Origin: Shewanella baltica
GTDB lineage: Bacteria > Pseudomonadota > Gammaproteobacteria > Enterobacterales > Shewanellaceae
Length of the DNA: 64,000 bases
Assembly: GCF_900456975.1 (NCBI RefSeq)
Contig: NZ_UGYM01000002.1
Location: forward strand, 3,038,001-3,102,000
Direction of reading: 5' to 3'
A program made the translations under genes and the position numbers. The notes beneath the pieces were generated by a model, which had not been told where the DNA came from, ran no database searches, and worked only from the letters and a program-made list of their open reading frames with translations. Within the stretch, counting starts at the first letter, position 1; every line of letters starts with the position of its first letter. This document shows positions 48,648-58,900 of this stretch, in pieces.

Positions 48648-49505
48648 ATGACACAGAATCACGATCCCTATAGTGATGCGCAAGCGCTTGTTGGCCTGAC
48701 TTTAGGTAAAGCCACAGACTATCAAGCCGAGTATGATGCGTCGCTGCTGCAAGGGGTTCCACGCTCACTAAACCGTAATGCTATTGCACTCACTGGGACG
48801 TTACCGTTTCATGGTGCCGATATCTGGACGGGTTATGAGCTGTCTTGGTTAAATGCTAAAGGTAAGCCTATGGTGGCCATAGCTGAATTTCATTTAAGCT
48901 ATGAAAGCCTGAACCTGATTGAGTCGAAATCGTTCAAACTGTATCTCAATAGCTTTAATCAAACCAAGTTCGATAGCATAGATTCACTGCAAAAGACCTT
49001 AGTCGCAGACTTAAGCCAATGTGCTCAAGGTGATATTAGCGTTAAAATCATCGAACCAAAAAGCTTTGGCATTCAGCGTATTATCGAGTTACCAGGCACG
49101 TGTATTGACGATCTCGATATTGAAGTCAGCGATTATAGTTTTAATCCTGATTACTTGGAAAACAGCACGGACGATAAGCAAACGGTCGCGGAAACGCTTA
49201 ATTCAAACCTGCTGAAATCCAACTGTTTGATCACTTCGCAACCCGACTGGGGCAGCGTGATGATCCGTTATCAAGGGCCTAAAATCGATCGCGAGAAACT
49301 ACTGCGCTATTTGATTTCTTTCCGCCAACATAACGAGTTCCACGAGCAATGTGTCGAGCGGATTTTTGTCGATTTGAAGCGTTTCTGTCATTGCACTAAA
49401 TTGACCGTTTACGCCCGCTATACGCGCCGCGGCGGTTTAGATATCAACCCGTATCGCAGTGACTTCGAGCAACCTGGCGAAAGCCACAGACTCGCAAGGC
49501 AGTAA
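48648..49505 (+). CDS. queF: NADPH-dependent 7-cyano-7-deazaguanine reductase
   Basis: This 285-residue protein is a long-type (YqcD) QueF with two tunnelling-fold domains. The catalytic cysteine is C193 in [15 protein letters not shown]; the QueF motif [13 protein letters not shown] and the glutamate of [10 protein letters not shown] are intact. It reduces preQ0 to preQ1 in queuosine synthesis. I chose the ATG at 48648 by homology ([14 protein letters not shown]); the open frame continues upstream into syd without family similarity. Confidence 0.95.
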   Translation: MTQNHDPYSDAQALVGLTLGKATDYQAEYDASLLQGVPRSLNRNAIALTGTLPFHGADIWTGYELSWLNAKGKPMVAIAEFHLSYESLNLIESKSFKLYLNSFNQTKFDSIDSLQKTLVADLSQCAQGDISVKIIEPKSFGIQRIIELPGTCIDDLDIEVSDYSFNPDYLENSTDDKQTVAETLNSNLLKSNCLITSQPDWGSVMIRYQGPKIDREKLLRYLISFRQHNEFHEQCVERIFVDLKRFCHCTKLTVYARYTRRGGLDINPYRSDFEQPGESHRLARQ

Positions 49506-49580
49506 TTAACGTTCGTTCGAGTATCAAATTACGAACTAAGGTTTAGAACTAAGAAAAAACTAAGGTTAAAAACCGAAACT

Positions 49581-49627
49581 AAGCTCTGAATCGCTAGCCT
49601 AGCTGCTAGCAAGATTCAGAGCTTTTT
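49581..49627. terminator. Long hairpin terminator after queF
   Basis: A 12-bp stem AAGCTCTGAATC/GATTCAGAGCTT encloses a second palindrome (GCTAGC...GCTAGC) and is followed by TTTT. It overlaps the last codons of the LysR-type gene and can serve both convergent genes. Confidence 0.82.
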
Positions 49628-50540
49628 CATTTACAGTGCTCGCACTGGCATCAAGCAATAAGCCTCGCAGCCATTGATGGCTCGGGTTTTGAGTGTATTT
49701 ACTGCTCCACACCATATACAAATCAATGGGTCTTGTTTTCAGTGGCATAGGTAAAATTTGGATGCCGAACAACTCGGCGTACTGACTGGCGTATCGCAAA
49801 GGCGCTATGCCTATCGCCTCACTTTTGCCGACGGTAGCAAACATACTCAATAACGATGACTGCTCACTATACATCTTGCGTCTAGGCAAGACGCCTTCGG
49901 TAAACAAATCCCCCGCAGTAAGATTAAAACGCCGCATATTCAAAAAGACGTGTTTCTCCTCAAAATACTGCCCATGGGTAATGGCGCCTTGAATCCGAGG
50001 ATGCTGCCGACTGACGATACACACTAAGGTTTCGGTGAAGAGTAATTTGCTCGAGAGCAAACTTTGCTGCGCGGGTTTAATGTCTATCGCCACAGCGACT
50101 CGCTCAAGCAAGATATCACGATATAAATCAGCCTCCTGTGGCGGTGATTCTCGGAAAATCACTTCAATATCCGCATCCTGTAATAACGCCTGCACACCAG
50201 TTTGCAGCGCTTCGATAACCGACTCATTGGCATATACATAGAAGCGTCGCTGACTGCACTTTGGATCAAAATGCTCAAATCCCAACAATACGGTTTCGAT
50301 ATCCGCCATTGGCTGCTCAAACTTACGATACATTTCCCGCGCCACCGCCGTCGGTTCAATTCCCCTCCCCACCCGATTAAACAGTGACTCCCCGACCCAT
50401 ACCCTGAATCGACTGATCGCGTTACTGACTGAAGACTGAGTTAAGTCCAACTCTTCAGCCGCTTGCGTGAATGAACGAGTACGGTAAACCACCATAAACA
50501 CTCGCAATAAGTTTAAATCTAACGGCTTTTGTGTCGGCAT
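49599..50540 (-). CDS. LysR-type transcriptional regulator
   Basis: The 313-residue protein has an N-terminal winged helix (about 7-65, LNLLRVFMVVYRTRSFTQAAEELDLTQSSVSNAISRFR) and a periplasmic-binding-like effector domain. It belongs to the NodD/PnbR-like side of the family. It is divergent from the alkylsulfatase gene, the usual layout for a LysR activator and its target. The ATG at 50540 is used here; a GTG at 50552 is possible. Neither has a clear ribosome binding site. Confidence 0.9.
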   Translation of the reverse strand: MPTQKPLDLNLLRVFMVVYRTRSFTQAAEELDLTQSSVSNAISRFRVWVGESLFNRVGRGIEPTAVAREMYRKFEQPMADIETVLLGFEHFDPKCSQRRFYVYANESVIEALQTGVQALLQDADIEVIFRESPPQEADLYRDILLERVAVAIDIKPAQQSLLSSKLLFTETLVCIVSRQHPRIQGAITHGQYFEEKHVFLNMRRFNLTAGDLFTEGVLPRRKMYSEQSSLLSMFATVGKSEAIGIAPLRYASQYAELFGIQILPMPLKTRPIDLYMVWSSKYTQNPSHQWLRGLLLDASASTVNEKALNLASS

Positions 50541-50554
50541 AAGGGAAACCACTC

Positions 50555-50569
50555 ATTCACAATATGAAT
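50555..50569. promoter_or_regulatory. LysR-box palindrome
   Basis: ATTCA-CAATA-TGAAT is a perfect 15-bp interrupted palindrome of the T-N11-A type. It sits at the start of the LysR-type gene and about 95 bp before the alkylsulfatase ATG, a typical autoregulation and activation site. Confidence 0.6.
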
Positions 50570-50663
50570 ATTACAACCCAAGCTAACGCGAGTTATCTAA
50601 ATACACAAGCTGTCTATACTCAAACCATCAACGACACTATCCCTCCTATCTGTAGGTAAAATT

Positions 50664-52652
50664 ATGCAAAAATCTTTGATGACATTGAGTATTATCGCAA
50701 CGTTCTCCCTCAGCGCTTCGGCGGCAGAACACGAGCATGAACATATCAGTCTGCACTATCAGGGAAAGCCTGCGACCCAGCAAACCGCTGAGGTCAACAA
50801 GGCCACTGCAGCCACTCTAAATTACACCGATAAAAAAGCCTTTGAAGAGTTTTCTAAAAATCTCATCGCCGAACTCGATGAACCAACTGCCGCCATTTTA
50901 CGCACCGAATTCAGCTTTATCGGCGACAAAACCCCAGACACAGTCAATCCCTCACTCTATCGCCAAGCTCAGTTGAATATGGTGTCTAACGGCTTATACA
51001 AGGTCACAGATGGCATTTATCAAGTTCGCGGCACTGACTTGTCGAACTTAACGCTTATCCGCGGTAAAACGGGGTGGATCCTTTATGACGTGCTGCTCAC
51101 CAAAGAAGCGGCAAAGTTATCCCTAGAGTTTGCGCTAAAAAACTTGCCTGAGGGTAATGACTTACCTGTGGTGGCGATGATTTATTCCCACAGTCATGCG
51201 GACCATTTTGGCGGTTCCCGTGCAATCAAAGACATGTACCCTAAGGTCAAAGTCTATGGTTCAAATAACATCACCAAAGAAATTGTCGACGAAAACGTCC
51301 TCGCCGGTAATGCTATGAGCCGCCGCGCCGCCTATCAATACGGCGCAACATTAGAGCGAAACGATCAAGGCATTGTCGATGCCGCACTCGCCAAGGGGTT
51401 ATCCAAAGGCGAAGTGACCTACGTTAAACCCGATGTCACCTTAAACGGCAAAGATAAGTGGGAAACACTCACCATTGATGGCATAGACATGGTGTTTATG
51501 GATGCCTCAGGCACAGAAGCCGCCTCGGAAATGGCCACCTATATTCCCTCAATGAAAGCCCTGTGGACGGGTGAACTCACCTACCATGGCATGCACAACA
51601 TTTACACCTTGCGCGGTGCAAAAGTCCGTGATGCCATCAAATGGTCAAAGGATATCAATGCATTGCTGACACGCTTTGGCGATGATGCACAGGTACTTTT
51701 TGAGGCCCACTCGGCGCCCGTCTTTGGTAATGCGGATGTGAATGCTTACCTCAGAATGCAAAGGGATAACTATGGCCTAGTGCATAATCAAACCCTGCGT
51801 TTAGCCAATAACGGTGTGGGTATTCAAGATATTGGCGATGCGATTCAAACCACTATCCCTAAGGCGGTGCGCGATACTTGGTATACCAATGGTTACCATG
51901 GTACCTACAGCCATAATGCGAAAGCCGTGTACAACATGTCTTTAGGCTATTTCGATATGAATCCAGCCAACTTAAACCCGCTACCGACAAAGGATGAAGC
52001 GAAGAAATTTGTCGAGTATATGGGCGGTGCTAAAGCCGTGGTTAAACATGCCAAAGCCGACTATGCCCAAGGTGAATACCGTTTCGTGGCGACGGCACTG
52101 AATAAAGTGATCATGGCAGAACCCGATAACGAAAAGGCCAGACAATTACTTGCCGATACCTATGAGCAACTGGGCTACCAAGCCGAAGGCGCAGGCTGGC
52201 GTAACATTTATCTTACCGGCGCCCAAGAGTTACGCGTAGGGATCCAACCCGGCGCGCCCAAATCGGCATCGGCAGATATTTTAGGTGAAATGGATATCTC
52301 GACTCTGTTTGACTTCCTAGCCGTAAAAGTCGATAGCATCAAGGCCGCAGAACTTGGACTCATCAGGCTAAATGTAATTAACCCCGATACCAAAGACACT
52401 CTCTACGTCGAGCTAAGCAACGGTAACTTAAGCAATATTAAGGTTGATAAACCAATGGAGGCCGACACCAATCTTTATATTGATAAGCGCTACATTACCG
52501 GGATTTTACTCGGCAAAGTGACCCTCAAAGACTTACTTGCCAACGGCACGGCCAAACTCGAGGGCGATAAAGCGGCCTTCAGTAAAATAGCGTCGACCTT
52601 AGTAAAATTTGATGAAAACTTTGAAATCGTCCCGCTACCTAGCGCGAAATAA
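50664..52652 (+). CDS. Secreted alkyl sulfatase, metallo-beta-lactamase fold
   Basis: The 662-residue protein has a signal peptide (about 1-21, ending ASAA), a metallo-beta-lactamase domain with HSHADH (H176, H178, D180, H181) binding zinc, and further metal ligands in EAASEMATYIPS and LFEAHSAPVFG. A helical dimerisation domain (about 410-520) and a C-terminal SCP2-like lipid-binding domain (about 535-660) follow. This architecture is that of SdsA1-type linear primary alkylsulfatases, which hydrolyse detergents such as dodecyl sulfate. Substrate is inferred. The LysR gene next to it probably controls it. Confidence 0.92.
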   Translation: MQKSLMTLSIIATFSLSASAAEHEHEHISLHYQGKPATQQTAEVNKATAATLNYTDKKAFEEFSKNLIAELDEPTAAILRTEFSFIGDKTPDTVNPSLYRQAQLNMVSNGLYKVTDGIYQVRGTDLSNLTLIRGKTGWILYDVLLTKEAAKLSLEFALKNLPEGNDLPVVAMIYSHSHADHFGGSRAIKDMYPKVKVYGSNNITKEIVDENVLAGNAMSRRAAYQYGATLERNDQGIVDAALAKGLSKGEVTYVKPDVTLNGKDKWETLTIDGIDMVFMDASGTEAASEMATYIPSMKALWTGELTYHGMHNIYTLRGAKVRDAIKWSKDINALLTRFGDDAQVLFEAHSAPVFGNADVNAYLRMQRDNYGLVHNQTLRLANNGVGIQDIGDAIQTTIPKAVRDTWYTNGYHGTYSHNAKAVYNMSLGYFDMNPANLNPLPTKDEAKKFVEYMGGAKAVVKHAKADYAQGEYRFVATALNKVIMAEPDNEKARQLLADTYEQLGYQAEGAGWRNIYLTGAQELRVGIQPGAPKSASADILGEMDISTLFDFLAVKVDSIKAAELGLIRLNVINPDTKDTLYVELSNGNLSNIKVDKPMEADTNLYIDKRYITGILLGKVTLKDLLANGTAKLEGDKAAFSKIASTLVKFDENFEIVPLPSAK

Positions 52653-52662
52653 TGACATCAAC

Positions 52663-52687
52663 GCCCTGAAGCTTCAGGGCTTTTTTT
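52663..52687 (+). terminator. Intrinsic terminator after the alkylsulfatase gene
   Basis: GCCCTGAAG pairs with CTTCAGGGC with almost no loop and is followed by seven T residues, ten bases beyond the stop codon. Confidence 0.9.
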
Positions 52688-52793
52688 ATGGGAAAACGGA
52701 CTAACGTATATTCACCTTGAACGCCTCTAACACTGGGGGATTGGCATCATGCCAAGCAGATTCAGGATGATGTTGTGAGTTCAGAAAGTAGAA

Positions 52794-53345
52794 TTAGTTC
52801 GCAGGGGCTGGCGTTGGAGTTGGCGCTACAGTTTTACACTCAAGTAATAATTGCTGGAAATGTGCGCCTAAATCTTGCTGGGCAAATTGCTCGCTCGCGG
52901 TCGCCATTTGCTTAAGGCTTTGTAAGGCTTGATCTAAACCTTGTTGCTCGATGAGACTTTTAGCATAGGCCGCCGCATCGGCGCCTTTTTGCAGCAAGCT
53001 CGCGACCTGATCAAAACTGATGTCTTGTTCCATCACTTTCTGTAAGTCACCCAGCAATTCTGCCACCTTGGCCGACTCCACCAGCGAGCCTTCAACATTC
53101 ACTAACTTGCCAAGCGGATCTTGGCTCAGTTTTTCAGCCACGCAGGCCGAAACTGTGCCCGCCGCTGCGCTTTGGGCCACAACATCTAAGCCATTAGCAC
53201 GAATTTGCTCAACCACTTGCTGCAATTGTGGATCTTGGGCTAACCAAGCCTGCTCTAATTGTTGCTTTTCATCGCCACCAAAATAACCACAACCAGATAA
53301 CATCACCAGCATAGTAGCCGGTAACATGCACTTAATCCGTTTCAT
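52794..53345 (-). CDS. Lipoprotein of unknown function
   Basis: The 183-residue protein has a lipoprotein signal ending LSGC (C19), then a mostly helical, Gln- and Ala-rich body with VAELLGDLQKVMEQ and AAAYAKSLIEQQGLDQALQSL. A Thr-Pro tail, TPTPAPAN, closes it. Two further cysteines (VSACVAEK and LLECKTV) could form a disulfide. I do not recognise a named family. It stands between the alkylsulfatase and pfaE genes. Confidence 0.75.
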   Translation of the reverse strand: MKRIKCMLPATMLVMLSGCGYFGGDEKQQLEQAWLAQDPQLQQVVEQIRANGLDVVAQSAAAGTVSACVAEKLSQDPLGKLVNVEGSLVESAKVAELLGDLQKVMEQDISFDQVASLLQKGADAAAYAKSLIEQQGLDQALQSLKQMATASEQFAQQDLGAHFQQLLLECKTVAPTPTPAPAN

Positions 53346-53534
53346 TACTAAACCTCATTTAATCCATTCAAATTCAAAATATTATCGGTGTGACTATACC
53401 CAGCAATGTTTAACCGAAGATGAATAAAAGTTGATAGTAAGATAAGACGGAGAAAGAACCATGGCTAAATGCGATCGCGAACTTCAGCGGTTTATCTGAG
53501 TTTACTGGCGTGAAAAAAACACGCACTTTCGTCG

Positions 53535-54521
53535 TTAATCAGCAACAAGTAAGTACTCTATACTGCTCAGCTGTGCGGTTAACGTTAAAGGAATACTGGC
53601 GTTACCGGCATGCGCTAGGCTAATGGCAAAGCGATACTCCTCGGTCAAACGACCAAAATGTGCCTGCCAATGCATAGGGTCTGCTAAATCCAGTGTGTGT
53701 ATTGGAATTTGTAGCGGGACTTGTAATGGAATATGTGGATAAACATTAAGCATTGAAGCTACGCCGCAGGCTTGCCTCAATCCGGCATCTTGGCATGATA
53801 ACTCAAGCGATTCTGCCGCCAATTGCTCAAACGGCTTTAGCTCAAAGGCGAAGGATTTAAGCGACTGCGCTAAGCCGAGACCTGTCGCCTTGATATAGGA
53901 CTCCTTTAGCGCCCATAAATCGAAAAAGCGCTGCCGCTGACCCGCTTCATCGGCGAGAGCGAGCAAGGCTGACGTTTCTTGGGGAGAAAAATAATGATTT
54001 AGGATTGGATAGATATCCGTCTTCGGCCGCGATCTTTCAATATCGACCCCAAATAAACCAGACTCAACGCCATGAAACTGAGCCACACCAATCAATAACC
54101 AATCGCCGCTATGGCTTAGGTTAAACTCAAGCCCAGTTTGCTGCCGTAATGCCGTCGTTAAGCTCGGTTTACCCCTAGCGCCATATTCGAAACACCACTC
54201 CTGTGGCGATAAATCTGCATAGTGAGATAACACGGCCCGCAACGCTGCCCTGACCTGTAATCCCTTCATTTGCGCCTTGGGATCGCGATAGCGCCTGACC
54301 TTTGCCAGTTCATCCTCACTTAACCAAGACTCGGCGAGTGATATTTGCGGCAATGAAATATCGCTCAGTGGAATAAAAAATAGATCCACATTCACGCCGT
54401 TTTTGCTAGATGCTAGAGAGTCGGTCATTCGAGAGCCTAGCTGTACAAAGCTCTGTGGCTGATGAGTTATCATTGGCTGGCTTTTTGGAGAGCACTTAGC
54501 AACATTCTTATCTGAGTTCAT
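53535..54521 (-). CDS. pfaE: 4'-phosphopantetheinyl transferase PfaE
   Basis: The 328-residue Sfp-type phosphopantetheinyl transferase has GVDIERSRPKTD (Mg-binding acidic pair, about 172-183) and WALKESYIKATGLGL (about 210-224), with FNLSHSGDWLLIGV and a basic GARGKPSL upstream. It attaches the phosphopantetheine arm of CoA to ACP serines. Next to pfaA it is expected to activate the tandem ACPs there. The first 35 residues are not conserved in type; an ATG at 54428 (MTDSLASS) may be the true start. The start region overlaps a 16-bp tandem repeat and a small upstream frame. Confidence 0.88.
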   Translation of the reverse strand: MNSDKNVAKCSPKSQPMITHQPQSFVQLGSRMTDSLASSKNGVNVDLFFIPLSDISLPQISLAESWLSEDELAKVRRYRDPKAQMKGLQVRAALRAVLSHYADLSPQEWCFEYGARGKPSLTTALRQQTGLEFNLSHSGDWLLIGVAQFHGVESGLFGVDIERSRPKTDIYPILNHYFSPQETSALLALADEAGQRQRFFDLWALKESYIKATGLGLAQSLKSFAFELKPFEQLAAESLELSCQDAGLRQACGVASMLNVYPHIPLQVPLQIPIHTLDLADPMHWQAHFGRLTEEYRFAISLAHAGNASIPLTLTAQLSSIEYLLVAD

Positions 54522-54555
54522 TATTGTCTAGGTTCATCATTATCTGAGTTCATTA
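54508..54555. repeat. Three 16-bp tandem repeats at the pfaE start
   Basis: Units TTATCTGAGTTCATTA (54508-54523), TTGTCTAGGTTCATCA (54524-54539) and TTATCTGAGTTCATTA (54540-54555) are head to tail; the outer two are identical. The first overlaps the assigned pfaE ATG. Minus-strand reading of the last unit gives an 11-codon frame (ATG at 54553) whose stop overlaps the pfaE ATG. Confidence 0.85.
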
Positions 54556-55068
54556 TGCATCTTAAATAGTTTCAACTAAGCCCTATTTCAATTCTTAGCC
54601 GCACTCTAATAAGAGCAATTCTTAGAACGACTATTAGCTCAATCCCAAGCGCAAATTTTTGCTGCAATTGCCCAAAAAATAACAGTTTTAGCCGCATAGC
54701 CTCATTCATGACGAAAAGGACTTAGGCCAATATTGGGCTATTTTACCCCGATAACTCAAAAAAGCTGCCTTCATCGCCGCTACAAATATAAATCTTCCAC
54801 TATCAAAGTATTAAACAGCCCAAGCGGCCAGCGAAAACCCAACATAACGCACAGAAAATACCATTACTCAACGAAAGCCAATAAATTCCAGTCCCAGATG
54901 ATTGTATCGCTCCGAAACCTCAGGTAATCTGCATCCCCATTAAGTGACACAGATGATAAGCACAGGTTTTAAGATGAGTGTCACGACATTAGTCATAAAT
55001 GTCAGTCGTGACTCAGCCAAAATCGCTTATCAGTCCCAATAGATTATGTCGGATGATAATTATTTTTA
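54556..55068. promoter_or_regulatory. pfaE/pfaR divergent control region
   Basis: This 513-base gap is AT-rich and has no credible protein gene. It holds a cluster of GTGAC/GTCAC half-sites: GTGACAC (54944-54950), GTGTCAC (54978-54984), and an 8-bp inverted repeat GTCACGAC (54980-54987)...GTCGTGAC (55005-55012) with a 17-base spacer. These are 55-120 bases before the pfaR ATG and are candidate operators. No certain -10/-35 was found. Confidence 0.5.
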
Positions 55069-55938
55069 ATGGCAACTCGCGACTCTCAATCTAAAGCGCC
55101 GTCATACGCCCCCAAGAGCACGACTCCAGTGGCGCAAAAAGACAGCACACCTCGGCATCGCAACGCCACCACTACGCCTGAAATGCGACTCTTTATCCAA
55201 CAATCAGATCTGAGCGTGAGCCAGCTGGCAAAGATTTTAAATATTACCGAGGCAACGGTGCGTAAGTGGCGTAAGCGTGAGTCCATCAGCAACAGTTCGA
55301 ACACGCCCCACCATCTCAACACGACGCTCACGCCGATGGAAGAATACGTGGTGGTGGGATTACGTTACCAACTCAGACTCACCTTAGATAGATTGCTCCA
55401 CGTCACCCAAACCTACATTAATCCCAATGTGTCGCGCTCCGGCCTTGCCCGTTGCTTAAAGCGCTACGGCATATCGCGGCTCGATGAGTTTGAAGCACCA
55501 CAAGTACCCGAACGCTATTTTAATCAATTACCTGTGACTCAAGGCAGCGATATCCAAACCTATACGGTCAACCCCGAAACCTTGGCCAAAGCCCTCGCAT
55601 TGCCGAGTACCGACGGCAATACTGTGGTGCAAGTGGTATCACTCACCATACCGCCGCAGCTTACAGAGCAAGCTCCAAGCTCAGTGCTATTAGGCATAGA
55701 TACGGCAAGTGATTGGATTTACCTCGATATTTATCAAGACAGCAACACCCAAGCGACCAATAGATATATCGCCTATGTCCTCCGACATGGGCCGTTTCAT
55801 TTACGAAAGTTGCTCGTTCGCAACTATCACACCTTCTTAGCCCGTTTTCCCGGTGCCCATGGCACGCCAAAGACAAGCGCGGCTGAATCCCAAAACAAGG
55901 TCACCGTATCCAGGTCGACCCGTGGAGACTCTTTATGA
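55069..55938 (+). CDS. pfaR: PfaR, regulator of the PUFA synthase cluster
   Basis: The 289-residue protein has an N-terminal homeodomain-like helix-turn-helix (about 45-72, LSVSQLAKILNITEATVRKWRKRES) of the kind found in IS481-type transposases. A winged second region (about 85-140) and a truncated DDE-like segment (LLGIDTASDWIYLDIYQD, about 208-225) follow. Shewanella pfa loci carry such a gene, called pfaR, as regulator. Only one candidate acidic position of a DDE triad is visible and the length falls short of a transposase. No terminal repeats flank it. Its TGA overlaps the pfaA ATG (ATGA), so it is co-expressed with the synthase. Confidence 0.85.
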   Translation: MATRDSQSKAPSYAPKSTTPVAQKDSTPRHRNATTTPEMRLFIQQSDLSVSQLAKILNITEATVRKWRKRESISNSSNTPHHLNTTLTPMEEYVVVGLRYQLRLTLDRLLHVTQTYINPNVSRSGLARCLKRYGISRLDEFEAPQVPERYFNQLPVTQGSDIQTYTVNPETLAKALALPSTDGNTVVQVVSLTIPPQLTEQAPSSVLLGIDTASDWIYLDIYQDSNTQATNRYIAYVLRHGPFHLRKLLVRNYHTFLARFPGAHGTPKTSAAESQNKVTVSRSTRGDSL

Positions 55939-58900
55939 GCCATACCCCTTCTGTACCTAATTCTGCGACTGAGTCAAAAAAAGATAAACGACTCAACAAA
56001 CGTTTGAAAGATATGCCCGTTGCCATCGTCGGCATGGCCAGTATCTTCGCCAACTCGCGTTATTTAAATAAATTTTGGGATTTGATCAGCGAAAAAATCG
56101 ATGCCATTACTGACATCCCAGACACCCATTGGCGCGCCGAAGATTACTACGATGCCGACAAAAGCAAAGCCGATAAAAGCTACTGTAAACGCGGTGGTTT
56201 TTTGCCTGAAGTCGACTTCAACCCCATGGAATTCGGTCTGCCGCCCAATATTTTAGAACTGACAGACACCTCGCAACTATTGTCGCTGATTGTCGCCAAA
56301 GAAGTGCTCGCCGATGCCAATCTGCCCACCGATTACGATCGTGATCGTATCGGTATCACGCTAGGCGTGGGCGGTGGTCAAAAAATCAGTCAGAGCTTGA
56401 ACTCGCGCCTGCAATATCCAGTGCTTAAAAAAGTATTCAAAAGCAGCGGCCTGAGCGATGAAGACAGCGAAATGCTGATCAAAAAGTTCCAAGACCAATA
56501 TATCCACTGGGAAGAAAACTCTTTCCCAGGTTCACTCGGCAACGTGATTGCAGGCCGTATCGCCAACCGATTTGATTTTGGCGGCATGAACTGTGTGGTC
56601 GATGCTGCCTGTGCGGGCTCGCTTGCCGCTATGCGTATGGCGTTGACTGAACTGACCGAAGGTCGCAGCGACATGATGATCACCGGCGGCGTCTGTACCG
56701 ACAATTCGCCGTCCATGTACATGAGCTTCTCAAAAACGCCCGCCTTCACCACTAACGAAACCATTCAACCCTTTGATATCGATTCAAAAGGCATGATGAT
56801 CGGCGAAGGTATTGGCATGGTCGCGCTTAAACGCCTTGAAGATGCCGAGCGCGATGGTGACCGGATTTATGCCGTCATTAAAGGCGTTGGCGCCTCATCG
56901 GACGGTAAGTTTAAGAGTATTTATGCGCCGCGCCCTGAGGGCCAAGCTAAAGCACTCGAACGCGCTTACGACGACGCGGGTTTTGCACCGCACAGCATTG
57001 GTTTGGTTGAAGCCCACGGCACAGGTACTGCCGCAGGTGATGTGGCCGAATTCAATGGCTTAAAATCGGTATTTGCCCAAGGCAACGACACCAATCAGCA
57101 TATCGCGTTAGGTTCAGTGAAATCCCAAGTGGGCCACACTAAATCAACTGCGGGTACTGCCGGGGTGATCAAAGCCGCGCTGGCACTGCATCACAAGGTA
57201 TTACCTGCGACCATTAACGTCAGCCAGCCTAATCCAAAACTGAATATCGAAAGTTCGCCATTCTATTTAAATACCGAAACTCGCCCATGGTTCCAACGCG
57301 CAGATGCAACACCGCGCCGTGCTGGCGTCAGCTCCTTTGGTTTTGGCGGCACCAACTTCCATCTTGTATTAGAAGAATACAAACCTGAGCATAGCCGTGA
57401 CGAGCAATATCGTCAGCGCAGTGTGCCGCAGACACTATTGTTTGCCGCCGCCAATAAAGCCGCGCTGCTTAGCGAGTTAAAAGCTGCGCTGAGCCAAAGT
57501 GTGAACACGAACGCGAATAAGAGCAGCGCTGCGAGTCTGAACGCTATCGCTCAGCAATATCCACTACGCACACTGGCAAGCACAGATGCCCGTTTAGGTT
57601 TTGTAGCTAAGGATATCGCACAGCTGCAAGCTCAGTTAAATCAATCGATTGCGCATTTAGAAACCAATGTAATTGAAGTGTGGCAATTACCTTCTGGTAT
57701 CAGCTACCGCTCTCATGCCTTAGTGGCTAAGAATGAATCAAAGAAAGTAGCCGCCCTGTTTGCCGGTCAAGGTTCACAGTACCTCAACATGGGCCGCGAA
57801 CTCGCCTGCCATTTCCCTGAAATGCGCCAACAAGTGATGGCCAGCGATAAGGTATTTGCTCACCACGGCCAAACACCGTTATCCAACATCCTTTACCCTA
57901 TTCCGGCATTCGATGCCGATGCGGTGAAAGCCCAAGAAGCGGCGCTGACCAATACCCTGTTCGCCCAAAGCGCCATAGGCGCGGTTTCAATGGCGCAATA
58001 TTCGCTATTAACTCAAGCGGGGTTTGCCCCCGATATGGTGGCAGGTCACAGCTTTGGTGAACTGTCAGCCCTTTGCGCGGCAGGCGTGATTTCCAATGAA
58101 GATTACGTCGAACTGGCCTTCGCCCGTGGGCACGCCATGGCGCAAGTGCCGAGCGATACAGGGACTCAAGTTGATTTAGGAACCATGTTCGCCATCATTC
58201 TTAAGCAAAAGAATGACATCGATGCGCTCAATAGCTGTTTAGCCCAGTTTGATGGCGTTAAAATTGCCAACTACAACGCGCCGACACAATTAGTCATCGC
58301 AGGTGGCACAGAGCAAACTCAGCTGGCCGCTAATGCCATTAGCGAACTGGGCTTTAAAGCGATTGCCCTGCCTGTCTCTGGCGCGTTCCATACCCCATTG
58401 GTTGGACACGCACAAAAGCCATTTGCCAAAGCCATTGATAAAGCTAGATTCAGCGCACCTTCTGTCGCACTTTATGCCAACGGAACGGGTCAATTACACC
58501 CAACCGATGGCAAAGCGATTAAAGCAGAATTCAAACAACACATGCTGCAATCGGTTCGCTTTAGCGAACAACTGCAGGCCATGTATGACGCTGGCGCCCG
58601 TGTGTTTGTTGAGTTTGGCCCTAAGAACATATTGCAAAAGTTAGTTGAAAATACCTTAGGCGAACACTTAAATGAGCTTTGCCTTGTCAGCATGAACCCG
58701 AATCCTAAGGGCGACAGTGACAGTCAATTACGCTTAGCTGCTGTGCAACTCGCGGTAGCCGGTGTGGCATTAACTGAGGTTGATCCCTATCAAGCCGTCA
58801 CGTCACAAGATATTGCCGAACGTGAAGCGCCATCAGCAATGAACATCAAACTCACCGCCACTAACCATATTAGTGCTGCGACCAAAGCTAAGATGGCCAA

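Noticed and set aside
54733..54927. 64-codon frame in the pfaE/pfaR gap
   Set aside because: No ribosome binding site and a low-complexity Lys/Asn/Ser composition typical of AT-rich non-coding DNA.
55069..55938. An insertion sequence carrying a transposase
   Set aside because: The protein is too short, lacks a full DDE triad, and no terminal inverted repeats or target duplications are seen; the overlap with pfaA indicates an integrated regulator.
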